A stretch of DNA of 64,000 bases from NCBI RefSeq assembly GCF_001267155.1, contig NZ_CP012357.1:310001-374000 (forward strand), in the 5' to 3' direction. Both the position numbers and the translations under genes were made by a program. Positions 31,946 through 42,116 of the stretch are shown here, piece by piece. The DNA is from Spiroplasma litorale. GTDB lineage: Bacteria; Bacillota_I; Bacilli_A; Mycoplasmatales; Mycoplasmataceae. A model generated the notes under the pieces. The model searched no databases. It was not told the DNA's origin and saw only the letters and a program-made list of their open reading frames with translations. Each line of letters starts with the position of its first letter. Position 1 is the stretch's first letter.

Positions 31946-34114
31946 ATGGACGATAAAAAATTTACGCCAAACGAAAAGTCTAGAGTAAAAGAAAAACTAG
32001 GCTTTAAACAATGGTTTAAAATTAAATTTATCCCAGCAATGGCAAGAGTCGGAAATCAAAGACACCTTGCTGCAATTCGTGATTCATTTGGTACGATGAT
32101 ACCATTGATTATTGCTGGGTCAATAGGTGTTTTGATTAATGCCATAATATTCGGTGGTGCTGGATCAGGTTATGTTTCGTTACTTGGTTTATTTGCAAAA
32201 GCTGCTCACTCAGATTACACTTGAGAAGAAATAGGTAATTTAATTAACTCTGGTGTAGCTAAAGATGGTAGCGAATTACTTGGGTGATATCAAACATCTA
32301 AAATTTGTGGTTTAGCATTCGGTCATATGAACACTGTTACAGTAGGAATGATGTCAATATACTTTTCATTCTTATTTGGTTACTATATCTCACTTGGAAA
32401 AGGATTTAAATCACCAATTATAGCAGGTATGGTTTCAACTGCTGCATTTATGTTAGGGAGTTTAGGAGAAGTTGCTTTCTTCATGGATGCAAAAGGACTT
32501 ATAGGAGCAATTGTATTTGGTATTGCAGCAACAGAGTTATTTATGTGACTTTCTTCACTAAGGATGCTTAATATTAAGCTTCCAGATAGTGTACCTCCAG
32601 CTGTTGGAAAATCATTTGCGGTTTTCCTACCAGTTACTTTTACTTTATTTGCTGTAGGGGGTGTCAATCTAATTGTATTGGCAGTTGCTATAGTTAAAGG
32701 AAACGTTTATGTTACAGGTAATAATCAAGTACCAGGTCTTTCTAATGTAAACGAAATTGATAGTTTATTAGCATCAATTAAAGGAATGGGTGCTGAAAAC
32801 ATTGCAAAAAATTTAGGTGGACTTAAACTTGAAGATAATCAATGAATAAATGATTTGTTAAATAATTTAGACAGAAATACATTTGCTCAATGATATAACA
32901 ACCAATCATCAGAAGTTCAATCATATGTAGCTGTATTGGTAATGACTACTGGTTATAATAGTAGCGGTGCATCAATGGTATCGGGTATCAGTGCATTCAA
33001 TAATTTAGCAAGCGGAAACATTTTAAACTTTGGTATGGATGGAGATTCAATAAGAGTTCTTACAGGATCATATATTGGAAATAACTTAGGCCCAACTCAA
33101 TTTGGTTTAAGTGCTGCAATTTATCAGTTCATAACATCATGATTTATTGGTTTTGCAACTGGTAAGGGTGGTCTTGGATTAGGAATAGCCTTTATGATAT
33201 TGGTTGGATTCTTCTGATTCTTTGGTGTTCATGGATCAAACATAATGGGTGGAATTTTTGAACCTATATTCTTAATGGTTTTAGGAATAAACAGTGCTCT
33301 AGTTACATCACTTGGATATGATGCTGCTGCAGCAAGTGGATCAATGGGTGTATTTGCAAAACCATTCTTTGATGGATATGCATATGTTGGTGGTAGTGGT
33401 GCAACTCTTGGTCTTCTTATAATGACATTCTGTTTCTCAAAAAGAAGAGAATTAAAAGAGATTGCAAAATATTCTACTCCAGCTGGAGTTTTCCAAATTA
33501 ATGAACCAGTTATATTTGGTTATCCAATGGTTTTAAATGTTGTTTATGTTGTACCTTTCATATTCACTCCAGTATTAAACTTATTGGTAGGTTGAATATT
33601 CTCACCAGATGTATTAGGGTTTGTTAAATATTCATATGTGGCTGCACCTTGAACTGCGCCTTGATTCTTAACAGCGGTTATTACATCACTTGATGCTAAG
33701 GCTATAATTCCTGCAATGATTTGTTTTGGAGTAACTATTACAAGTTATATGCCATTTGTATTATTGGATAATATACTTTATTTCAAAAAATTACAAAAAG
33801 AAAATCCTGAAAAATATGAAATGGAAAAACGTTATTACAGTGATAAATTATACAGATTTAGTGTAAATACTGAAACAAAATATGAAAACTTACAAAATAA
33901 AGCTGAATATGTTGTTCTTAATGCAGAATCTTCAAATGAGTTCTGAGCAAAAAGAATGGTTAATTCAGTAAAACTTGAAGAACGTAAAAAACAACAAATT
34001 GAAAACGCTAAAGTAAAACGTGAAAATATTTTAGCAAAAGCAAAAACTTATAAAGAAAATAGAGATAAAAAATATGCAGAAATGCAACAAAAAGTTAACT
34101 CTAAAAAACAATAA
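31946..34114 (+). CDS. celB: PTS lichenan/cellobiose-type IIC permease, enlarged
   Basis: The permease moves the beta-glucoside while it is phosphorylated. It is 722 residues, far above the usual 430-450. The N-terminal half shows the family segment RHLAAIRDSFGTMIPLIIAGS; conserved C-terminal core segments such as GVHGSNIMGGIFEP and FQINEPVIFGYPMVLN are clear. Extra length comes from a hydrophilic insertion at about residues 255-330 and a basic-acidic C-terminal tail of about 110 residues (612-722) predicted helical and cytosolic (KLEERKKQQIENAKVKREN). At least nine UGA codons are read as Trp. AGAAAGGAG precedes the ATG. A terminator follows. Confidence 0.93.
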
Positions 34115-34141
34115 ATAAAATAATAAATAAAAATAATTAAA

Positions 34142-34167
34142 AAAAACTGTCCTAAGCGACAGTTTTT
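34142..34167. terminator. Bidirectional terminator between celB and the small minus-strand gene
   Basis: AAAAACTGTC / GACAGTTTTT is a perfect 10-bp stem with loop CTAAGC. T residues follow on the plus side and A residues precede on the other, so it can end celB and the convergent small gene, whose stop codon is at 34168. Confidence 0.9.
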
Positions 34168-34365
34168 CTAAATATCTACAAATAATGCAGTAATTACAAT
34201 TGCAATTACTATTATTGTACAAACTATTATACCAATTACGTATACTTTTAATTTATATGGTAAATATTTATGACCTATTTTTTCAATTGATTCAAAAATG
34301 ATATAAACTACAAGGCATAATATTATTGGTATTAAACTAAAATAAGCTAAATCAGAAAGATGCAT
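34168..34365 (-). CDS. 65-residue membrane protein, unknown function
   Basis: The minus-strand gene starts ATG at 34365 after GTAGG and ends TAG next to the bidirectional terminator. The product has two membrane segments (about residues 8-25 and 41-61) around the loop ESIEKIGHKYLPYKLK. Size, strand, design and the KIxHK(F/Y) loop match the 65-residue protein at 29064-29261. It splits the PTS genes IIC and IIA. A link to the transport system is inference from position only. Confidence 0.65.
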   Translation of the reverse strand: MHLSDLAYFSLIPIILCLVVYIIFESIEKIGHKYLPYKLKVYVIGIIVCTIIVIAIVITALFVDI

Positions 34366-34419
34366 GTTTAAAACCTACTTTCATTAAGATTATAGCAAAA
34401 ATACATAAAAGGAGAAAAA

Positions 34420-34743
34420 ATGGCAGATTTAAATTTTGAAGAAATATCTTTTACTATTATTGCAAATGCAGGAGAAGCAAAAGGTCGTGCAATCAATGCA
34501 ATTAAACTTGCAAAAGAAGGTAATTTCAAAGAAGCATCAGATGAGATGGAGTTATCAGAAAAAGCTTTGGGTATTGCTGGTCATAGTCATATGGATGTTA
34601 TATCTGCAGAAGCAGCAGGTGAAAAAATTCATATCCCTGTTTTGTTTATGCATGCAGAAGATCAATTGTTAACAACAGAAACAGTTATTTTATTATCTAA
34701 AGAAATGATTGAATTATATAAACATTTAAAAGAAAAAAAATAA
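34420..34743 (+). CDS. celC: PTS lactose/cellobiose-type IIA component
   Basis: The 107-residue helical protein accepts phosphate from HPr on His78 (VLFMHAEDQL) and passes it to the IIB Cys. It has the usual N-terminal segment ISFTIIANAGEAKGRAINAI and AGHSHMD. AAAGGAG precedes the ATG. It has its own transcription unit, cut off from IIB-IIC by the opposite-strand gene, and is followed by a terminator. Confidence 0.95.
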   Translation: MADLNFEEISFTIIANAGEAKGRAINAIKLAKEGNFKEASDEMELSEKALGIAGHSHMDVISAEAAGEKIHIPVLFMHAEDQLLTTETVILLSKEMIELYKHLKEKK

Positions 34744-34746
34744 TTA

Positions 34747-34790
34747 AAATACATTAATTTTATTAAAAATACATATTAATGTATTTTTTT
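34747..34790 (+). terminator. Intrinsic terminator after the IIA gene
   Basis: AAATACATTAAT (34747-34758) and ATTAATGTATTT (34775-34786) form a perfect 12-bp stem with a 16-base loop, followed by a T tract. Confidence 0.85.
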
Positions 34791-34821
34791 ATTTATAATA
34801 ATTATGTTTTGTGAGGTTAAA

Positions 34822-35358
34822 ATGCTAAATATGAATAAACTTTCTTTACTAATTAAGAAAGAAGAAATTAACGCTGAAATAAATAAATATGCAAATAAAT
34901 TAAATGAAAAGTATGAAAATAAAGAACTTTCAATAATTGCAATTTTAAACGGTTCATTATTTTTATTTTCAGATTTATTAAAAAAACTAAAATTTCCTAT
35001 AAAGATTGACACAATAACTGTTTCAAGTTACAGTGGTGTCAAATCTTCAAATGAACTTTTATATCATAAAAAAATTGTTAAGCCAATTATTAAAAACCAA
35101 GATGTTTTAATTGTTGAAGACATTATTGATACAGGTAAAACTATGAATTCAGTTTATGAATATGTAAACTCTTTAAACCCTAAAAGTTTAAATGTTTTAG
35201 TTTTAGCGTCAAAAAAAGATACTCCAACAAAATTTAAATATAAATATGATTCATTATTTACAATTCCGGATAAATATATTGTTGGGTATGGTTTTGGTAT
35301 TGATGATTTATATAGACAATTAGAAAATATATATACAATAGAGTCAAATGAAGAATAG
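34822..35358 (+). CDS. hpt: Hypoxanthine(-guanine) phosphoribosyltransferase
   Basis: The enzyme makes IMP/GMP from free purine bases and PRPP, a key salvage step in mollicutes. The 178-residue product has the PRPP loop VLIVEDIIDTGKTMNSV, the family segment AILNGSLFLFSDLLKKL and the C-terminal DKYIVGYGFGIDDLYR. The start is the ATG at 34822 after GAGG; an in-frame ATG 18 bases earlier lacks a ribosome binding site. It overlaps the methyltransferase gene by 11 bases. Confidence 0.93.
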   Translation: MLNMNKLSLLIKKEEINAEINKYANKLNEKYENKELSIIAILNGSLFLFSDLLKKLKFPIKIDTITVSSYSGVKSSNELLYHKKIVKPIIKNQDVLIVEDIIDTGKTMNSVYEYVNSLNPKSLNVLVLASKKDTPTKFKYKYDSLFTIPDKYIVGYGFGIDDLYRQLENIYTIESNEE

Positions 35359-36088
35359 ATATCTTAAATTAAGCAGTTTGGTTTATAACTATAATAACCC
35401 AGTAGGACACTCCATTGATGGTGATATAGATTTTTATAAAAAAGAATTAATACCAAAAAGTGGAAACGTTTTAGAATTAGGTTGTGGAAACGGAAGGATT
35501 TGTATTTATTTAAATAAATACAATGTAAATATTGAAGGATTAGATAATTCAACTGAAATGCAAAATTTATTTAATATAAATTTATGTAATGAAAGCCAAC
35601 CTAAATTTATTAATAAAAATGTTTTTGAATACACTTCTGAAAAAAAGTATGATACAGTTATTTCGCCCAATGGTTTTATGAATTTTTTTAACCAAGATGA
35701 TTGTGTTAAATTATTAAAAAGTATTAACAATTTACTAAATTTTAATGGATATTTTTATGTTGATTTAATATTCCCAACCAAATTTGTTGAAGGTAAAGTA
35801 ACTACTTCAACTTTTAATATAAATAAAGAAGTAATTAAAGTGGAAAATTTTTCTAATAAAATTGATTTTTTGCAACAAAAGTCAACAAATATTATAAAAT
35901 ATTATAGAAATAATGTTTGTGAGGAAAAACAAATAATGGAATTAAACTGGTATTGTACTTATCAATTTATTAACTTACTAGAATTAAATGGATTTAAGTA
36001 TTTAAATAAATATTTCAATTTTGAAAAAAAATATAAAAAAGAGTTTAATACAATTACTATTATTTCTCAAAAGAAAGAAGGAATATAA
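35348..36088 (+). CDS. Class I SAM-dependent methyltransferase, target unknown
   Basis: The 246-residue protein has the Rossmann-fold SAM site VLELGCGNGRICIYL (motif I, about residue 40), an acidic ribose-binding turn IEGLDNS and motif IV VISPNGFMNF. It looks like small-molecule or tailoring methyltransferases, but nothing in the sequence names the substrate. It starts inside hpt and its stop overlaps the ROK gene start by one base, so the three are co-translated. Confidence 0.8.
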   Translation: MKNRYLKLSSLVYNYNNPVGHSIDGDIDFYKKELIPKSGNVLELGCGNGRICIYLNKYNVNIEGLDNSTEMQNLFNINLCNESQPKFINKNVFEYTSEKKYDTVISPNGFMNFFNQDDCVKLLKSINNLLNFNGYFYVDLIFPTKFVEGKVTTSTFNINKEVIKVENFSNKIDFLQQKSTNIIKYYRNNVCEEKQIMELNWYCTYQFINLLELNGFKYLNKYFNFEKKYKKEFNTITIISQKKEGI

Positions 36089-36942
36089 TGAAATTAGCAG
36101 TTGACATTGGTGGTACTTGCATTAGGTTAGCAATAATTGATGGTAAAAAAATTATTTGTAAAGAATCAATTATTTCTGAACCAAATAATTTTGAAAAAAA
36201 TTTTGATGAAATTACGAATATAACAAAAAAATGAAATTATGAAATAGATTATATTGGAATATGTTGTCCAGGTCCATTTGACCCAGATACTGGAATTATT
36301 ATTAATTCTAATAATTTACCAGGTTGAAATGGTTTACCACTTAGAAAAAGATTTGAAGAAGCTTACAAAATTAAAAATATAAAAATGAACAATGACGCAA
36401 ATATAGCTGCCCTTGGTCAGTATGTAGTAAGAAATAATTTACATTCATTATTATATTTTACAATTTCAACAGGTATTGGAGCAGGGTTTGTTTTTGATGG
36501 AAAAATACTAAATGGTTATAAAAATACAGCATTAGAAATTGCAAATGCAATACCAGATTTAAGTGCTGAAAATATAACTAAGTCAGGGATTGAGTTTATT
36601 GCAAGTGGAAGAAATATTTTTAATAATTTAAGATCAGAAGGAATAGAAATTAAAGATACTAAAGAAGCTTTTGATATTTATTATAAAAAAGATAATAAAA
36701 TAGTTAATGCATATTTTGAGTACATTGAAGAAAAATACATACAGTTTTTCTCTACTGCTATTTACTTTTTCAATCCTGAAATAGTTGTAATCGGTGGCAG
36801 TGTTGCAATGAATAATAAAGAGTGATATGAAAAGATATTTGATAAAGTGATTGAAGTTACAAAAGATATTGGATATAAAACAAAACTTGAATTTGCAACA
36901 GATTTAGATGATTCTACATTACTTGGTTGTGCAATGATGTAA
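36088..36942 (+). CDS. ROK-family sugar kinase-like protein
   Basis: The 284-residue protein has the ROK ATP-binding phosphate-1 motif AVDIGGTCIRLA near the start, ICCPGPFDPDTG, the catalytic Asp in NNDANIAALGQ, STGIGAGFVFDGKI and the adenosine motif EIVVIGGSVA. Such kinases phosphorylate glucose or other hexoses. The zinc motif CxCGxxGCxE of typical ROK glucokinases is missing, and the GExGH segment reads LEIANAI, so the substrate is open. Two UGA Trp codons are needed. It is the last gene of the hpt operon. Confidence 0.85.
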
Positions 36943-36972
36943 TTCTTTAAAAAATAAATATATATTTTATAT

Positions 36973-37022
36973 GATATTATTATAAAAATCTAAAATATTT
37001 TAATAACAATATCATTTTTTTT
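36973..37022 (+). terminator. Probable terminator after the hpt-ROK operon
   Basis: GATATTATT (36973-36981) and AACAATATC (37005-37013) pair with one mismatch and a 23-base loop, followed by ATTTTTTTT. The stem is weak, so this is tentative. Confidence 0.5.
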
Positions 37023-37027
37023 GTTTC

Positions 37028-37082
37028 AAATAGTGTATAATACTAATTCCTACTTTAAAAACCTTAAAAAATAGTGTATAAT
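37028..37082 (+). promoter_or_regulatory. Tandem promoter-like direct repeat
   Basis: The 14-base sequence AAATAGTGTATAAT occurs at 37028-37041 and again at 37069-37082, 41 bases apart. Each copy ends in a perfect TATAAT. No TTGACA-like box stands 17 bases in front of either. The second copy lies 30 bases before the ATG of the coiled-coil protein gene. Two start points driving that gene are likely. Confidence 0.5.
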
Positions 37083-37112
37083 CAATTTAAATCTAATTTT
37101 AGGGGGTAATTT

Positions 37113-38996
37113 ATGGCATCTAACAATTCTGAAAGAAAACCTAGAGATACAAAAAAAGTTGATCAAAATAAAAATGAAGTTGAATATGTATATCAAAAAT
37201 TTGGGCAAAAAGCTTTAGCGCTTATAAATAAATATAATCTTCAATCTGATGAAAGTTATAAAAAATTAATATCTTCTTTTGAAAGAATAGATTCATTACC
37301 AAAAGATGATCCAAGAAGATTTAATCTTATTGATCTTTGAGAATCTGAATTTAATAGAATATTCAAATTCTTTTGAGAAGGCCAAGTTAATACAAGTAAA
37401 AAAAGCAACCCAAATTCAGGTAGCCAAATTGATGGATGAAAAGATAGACTTGATGTTAAACCTGTTTCAATGTCTCCAAGCCAAAAGAGACAAGACTTGT
37501 TAAACAGATTAAGTGGTGGAAATAAAACCATTAATAGAAACACAAGAGAAGATATACTTAATAGAGCAGGTTTTCAAAGTCAAACAAAAGTAGAACAATT
37601 TAACTTTACAGCTACCCCCAAAACAGGTAGAAATTTACATGAAATTGAAAATATTTTAAATGATTTAGATACCACTGTTACAGGTACATTAGAACCTGAA
37701 AGTTTCTTGAAAAGTGGATATACAGCTGAAAAAAACTCTTATATAGATGATTTGGACTCAACCATTGATAGCGATTTTGATTTTGATGAAGAGACTAAAA
37801 TTATGACTTCAGAAGCTGTGCCAGACCCAAATTTAGAAGAATTTGTAAAAGGTAACAATGATTCATTGTTTAGTGCAAATAATAACTCAAATGCAAATTT
37901 ATCAAATACAACACAAAGTTTTGAAACTAAGGTTGAAGAAAATAATGGTTATGTTGCTAGTGAACAAATGAGCAGAGAAGAATTTAATACAGTAAACAAA
38001 ATTGATTATGATGAAAGTTATGTTAGATCATCAGATGAAACTGTTGCTGCATTAGAATTGGGTCTAGACTTTTTCCAAAGAAACCTTGCTGATGGTTTCT
38101 ATGATAAAGAAAAATTAACTCCAAAAAATGATGATTTTGAACCTTTTAAATATACACAAAAAGATGAAATGATAAATCCATTGAAAAAAAATGTTCTTTC
38201 AAAAGATGGTTTTGAATTTTCAAGAAACGAAGAAAGATCTGAATTGTTTGGTAGAAAAGAGAACAATCAATTAATAGAAACTTCAGAAACTAAAAAACCT
38301 TATCATGAAATAAAACCAATCGGTCATTATCCAATGAAATATGATGTTTTAAAAAGACCATCTATGAAAGAACTTTTAGATGATCATCAAAATCAATCAA
38401 AAGCAATTGATGAAATGACACAAAAAATTGAGTTTTTAAGAGAATTAAGAAATGAAAGACGTCATAGAATTAATTTATTAAAAATAGAACGTGCAAACAG
38501 TTATATAGTTGCAAGATCTAGAAAAATTGCCGAAGCAAGAGAACTTAGACGTATTAAAAAACGTGAAGAAATCAACTTGAGAGCTATTCAAAAAGCAGAG
38601 AGATTGAGAAGACTTCAAGAAAGACAACGTCTAATTGAATTAATGAAAGAACGTCAAATGAAAAGAACTGAGGAAAAAAGAATAGCCACAGTTCTTAGAC
38701 TTGAAAGAGAAAGACGTCTTGAAAGAGATGCTAAAAACAGAGCTGAAATTGCAAGTATTGATGCTCAAATTAGATATGAACAGGAAATGATTAAAAAAAC
38801 TGAATTAAAAATGAAAGCTTACTTTACTAGAGTTCATGATGATGAATTATTTGATGAATCTTTAAAAGCAGCAAGAAAAACAGATAAATATAAATCAATT
38901 GAAGAAAAAGCTTTAGAAATTCAACAATTAGAAGATCAAAAAAGAAAAGATAGAATTGAAAAAATTAGTAAGAAATTTACTAAAAATATCAAATAG
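37113..38996 (+). CDS. Large acidic-basic coiled-coil protein, unknown function
   Basis: The 627-residue protein has no signal or membrane segment. Residues 1-110 are polar with a helical part; 110-300 are low complexity, rich in Asn, Ser, Asp and Glu (disordered); about 420-625 form a long Arg/Lys/Glu-rich helix (KIAEARELRRIKKREE, RLQERQRLIELMKERQ) with a heptad pattern. Such a shape suggests a scaffold or filament-associated role, which is inference. AGGGGG precedes the ATG. UGA codons at 37338, 37374 and 37437 are Trp. It opens a run of four unrecognised genes. Confidence 0.8.
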
Positions 38997-39002
38997 TTAT
39001 AG

Positions 39003-39033
39003 GCAAGTTTATTAATAACTTGCTTATTTTAAT
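39003..39033 (+). terminator. Weak terminator candidate
   Basis: GCAAGTT (39003-39009) and AACTTGC (39017-39023) form a 7-bp stem around TATTAAT, followed by TTATTTTAAT. The T tract is interrupted. Confidence 0.5.
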
Positions 39034-39133
39034 AAAATGTTATATCTGTTTTATACTTTTAAATTTAATGATAAAATTATATTTATAAGTACATTAAAAC
39101 TTAATTATTATTCTTTTCGTTACGGAGGCTTAT

Positions 39134-40453
39134 ATGGTTACAAAAAATATAAAGAATAAATCAAGCAAAAAAGTGAAAAAAAATTTAAATGAAAGCAACA
39201 TGTTTAAGTTGATTTCGGATAAGACTAAATTAAGAGTAAAAGGTCTAATTGAAAAAAGATTAACTACAAAAACTATTTTAATTTTTGCACAGGAATATGA
39301 ATCATACGACCCAGAAATTAGAAAAGAATTAATGGCATATATTACTTTCTTGTTTAATGAAGAGGAAGAAAAATTCCATAAAGATTATAAAAAAGTTATG
39401 GACCCAAGAGCTCAACATTTACAACAAATTAGATGACTAGAGCTAAGTGAAAAACGTGAAAATATTAAAAAAATTCAAGAGATTCTAATTAAATCAGATC
39501 CTGAAATCGTAGAAAAAAACTTGAAAGTTAATACAAAACCACCTGTTGAAGAAGAAAAAGAGAACCTAGATAAAAAAACTAAGAAATCTAAACCTTTAAA
39601 AATAAAAACAGAAGAAACTAAAATTGATAAAATGCTTAGAGAAGCTCAATTACGAGAAGAAAATGAAGCTGTATTAAGACAAAAAAAATTAGAACAAGAA
39701 AAATTAAAAAAAGAACAGGCTGAAAAAGAAAGATTATTAAAAGCTAAAAAAGCAAAAGAATTAAAAGAGAAAAAAGCAAATACAAAACCAAAATCTATTG
39801 CAAATGATTCTAAAAAAACAGAAACAAAAACTGTAAAACCTAATACTGAAGAAATTGAAAAAGCAAAATTAATTGAAAATATTTCTTTAGAAAAAAATGA
39901 AGTTAAAAATAAAGAATTAAATCAAAATACAATTCAAAAGGAAAAAGAAATTAAAACTTCAAAAGTAGATAGAAACTATGAAAGAGAACAAGCTGAAAAA
40001 GAAAAACTTTGAAAAGAACTTTACGGTACTTCTAGAAACGAAAATAACAAAACTTATTCAGAATCTGATAATACAACTACTAAAAAATCATTTGTACCGA
40101 CTGATAAAACACCTACTTTAGACTATGATGAATTAACACATTTTATTATTTGTGGAAGATCATTTGACTTTGATGAATATTCTAATCCAAGTAATAGATA
40201 TTTTAACTTTTGAAGAAAAATGGCAAGAAAATTCAGAATGTCTAATCTAACAGTTTGATTAAGTTTGAATACTTCTAAACAACCCAAACTACTTAAAAAA
40301 AGATTGAAAATACAGAAAAAAATTGAAAGAAAACTTAATATTAGCTCAAATAATTCAAAAACTAAAAGTATTGTAGAAAATAAAATCAACAAAAAAGAAC
40401 TAAAAAAACAAGAAGCAATAACAAAAAATGAATCTATTGAAGTTAATGAATAG
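39134..40453 (+). CDS. Lys/Glu-rich coiled-coil protein, unknown function
   Basis: The 439-residue protein has a compact helical N-terminal region (about 20-130: SDKTKLRVKGLIEKRL, IRKELMAYITFLFNEEEE), a long single-helix-like region of K/E/R/Q (about 170-300, EAQLREENEAVLRQKKLEQ), a short folded part with Trp and aromatic residues (about 335-380, FNFWRKMARKFRMSNLTVW) and a basic tail. There are no membrane segments. ACGGAGG precedes the ATG. With the previous gene it shares the helical, highly charged design but no clear sequence identity. Confidence 0.8.
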
Positions 40454-40465
40454 TTCATTTTTTTT
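40445..40465 (+). terminator. Terminator candidate with the stop codon in its loop
   Basis: AATGAA (40445-40450) and TTCATT (40454-40459) pair around the loop TAG, which is the stop codon of the preceding gene; T residues follow. The stem has 6 bp, so strength is uncertain. Confidence 0.45.
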
Positions 40466-40470
40466 GATTT

Positions 40471-41415
40471 ATGTTAGATAAAGTTTTTATTATAACCTTA
40501 GCTTCTTTTTTGTTATTTATTTTATTATTATCTATAATTGTTATTTTTTATGTTAAATCTATTAAAAATAAAATTTATTATAATGAAAATATTGATAAAG
40601 ATTTTATTTTTAAAAAAACAATTCAAAGAAAATGGTGAGTTAGTAAGAAGGGTAAAATTGAAAATTTTTGAAATATTACACAAAATAAAAAAGTAGATTT
40701 AAAATTATTGGGTATAAAAGAATACTTTAACAAAAATTTTTGCAATTCAAACTATTTATTTGTTTGAAGGAAATTGTATAAAAATTTTGGTTATAAAGTT
40801 GCGCAAAACATAGTAAATAAATTAAAAAACTATAATAACATCATCGAAAACCTATGGTTTAAGTTTTATAAACCAAAATTAAATAATAGATTAAAGAAAC
40901 TAAAATTAAACTTACAGTCACCAGAATATTTTTTTTATAAATATTATTTTCTTTTTATTTATAAAAGTCGTGAATTAATTGTAAATCAAATTATAACCAA
41001 TATATTACCTGCAATATTAAAAGAGGAGTTAACTAAAGAGACTTTAAATGAATATGAAGAATTTATAAATATAAAAAATATTGACCCAGATTATTGCATT
41101 AAGAATGCTTATTTGTCAATAAAAAAGGACTTATTATTATTGTTTGAAAGAATCAATTATGAATGTGATTTAGAAATCTCTAATAAAGGTAAAGAATATG
41201 CAATTGATTATAGTAATATAAATATAATTTTTGATATAATACCCATTGAGCATTTAAGTAAAATTATTTTTAATCAAAAATTTATAAAACTAGCAAAAAA
41301 GTTTAAAATAAATATGAGTGAAAGTAAAAAACAAGATATTGAAGAACTTATCGATAAGTTAAAAATAAATAAAATTGATTATGATGAAAAACTATTAAAC
41401 AAATATATTAAATAA
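40471..41415 (+). CDS. Membrane-anchored protein, unknown function
   Basis: The 314-residue protein has one N-terminal membrane segment (about residues 6-28, ITLASFLLFILLLSIIVIFYV) followed by a basic, aromatic- and Lys/Asn-rich domain with helical pattern, so it is likely anchored with the bulk in the cytosol (positive residues follow the segment). No ribosome binding site is obvious before the ATG. No family is recognised. It lies between the coiled-coil protein and the Cys-rich protein. Confidence 0.7.
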
Positions 41416-41430
41416 TTGATAGGAGTAACT

Positions 41431-42075
41431 ATGAACTGTTGTAAATGTAATGTTGAAACTATTAAAAATTGTATTTGCGCAATTCAAAACTGTGAATGCA
41501 ATATTAATAATCTTGCAGATTGTTGATGTTGTGTTGAGGATATGTGATTAAAGTTAGTAGACAATAATAACTCTTTTAAATATTTGACAAACATTTTAGA
41601 AGAAGCGATTAAAAATAAAAAAATTGAAAAAATTGTAAGAGAAGAATTTTCTCAATTAAAAAAAGATATTTTTAGTAATAAAAAACAAAAGAGTAAAACT
41701 ATTAACAAAAGTTATTTGGACTTGATTGAAACCAATATCGATCCAGTTTTAGTAGTTCAATCATTTCATGCAAATTTGATTACAAAAATCATTTATTTTG
41801 TAAATGAATTAAATTATTATTTAGAAATAATAAATTTAGTTGTTGAAGTTTTTCCAAGTTTTAATATTTCAATAGATTATGAAAAAATTGATCAATATAT
41901 TAATAGTGTCGACAAGATATTGCCATTCATTGTTAATGAATTTAAAAGCATAAAAAAAGAAATTGATAACTCATTTGAATATGAAATGTTGAAAGCTAAG
42001 TTATTTGATTTAGATGAATTAGTTATTAGAATTAAGGATAAGATAGAAGTTAAAACAATATATAATAATAAATAA
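41431..42075 (+). CDS. Protein with a Cys-rich N-terminal cluster, unknown function
   Basis: The 214-residue protein begins MNCCKCNVETIKNCICAI and has ten cysteines in its first 34 residues (3, 4, 6, 14, 16, 21, 23, 31, 33, 34), mostly as CC or CxC pairs, then none in the remaining 180 residues, which are helical and Lys/Asn/Ile-rich. Such a cluster could bind zinc, copper or an iron-sulfur centre, or be a lipid/palmitoyl anchor site; none of these is shown. AGGAGT precedes the ATG 15 bases after the previous gene. The two UGA Trp codons lie in or near the cluster. Confidence 0.75.
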
Positions 42076-42116
42076 TTTGATATAATTAAAAAAGTTCATT
42101 ACAAAGGAGAAAAAAA

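Noticed and set aside
34436-34672. 78-codon ORF in another frame of the IIA gene
   Set aside because: The overlapping frame 34420-34743 has the full IIA signature with His78 and a ribosome binding site; the other frame is Lys/Gln-rich shadow.
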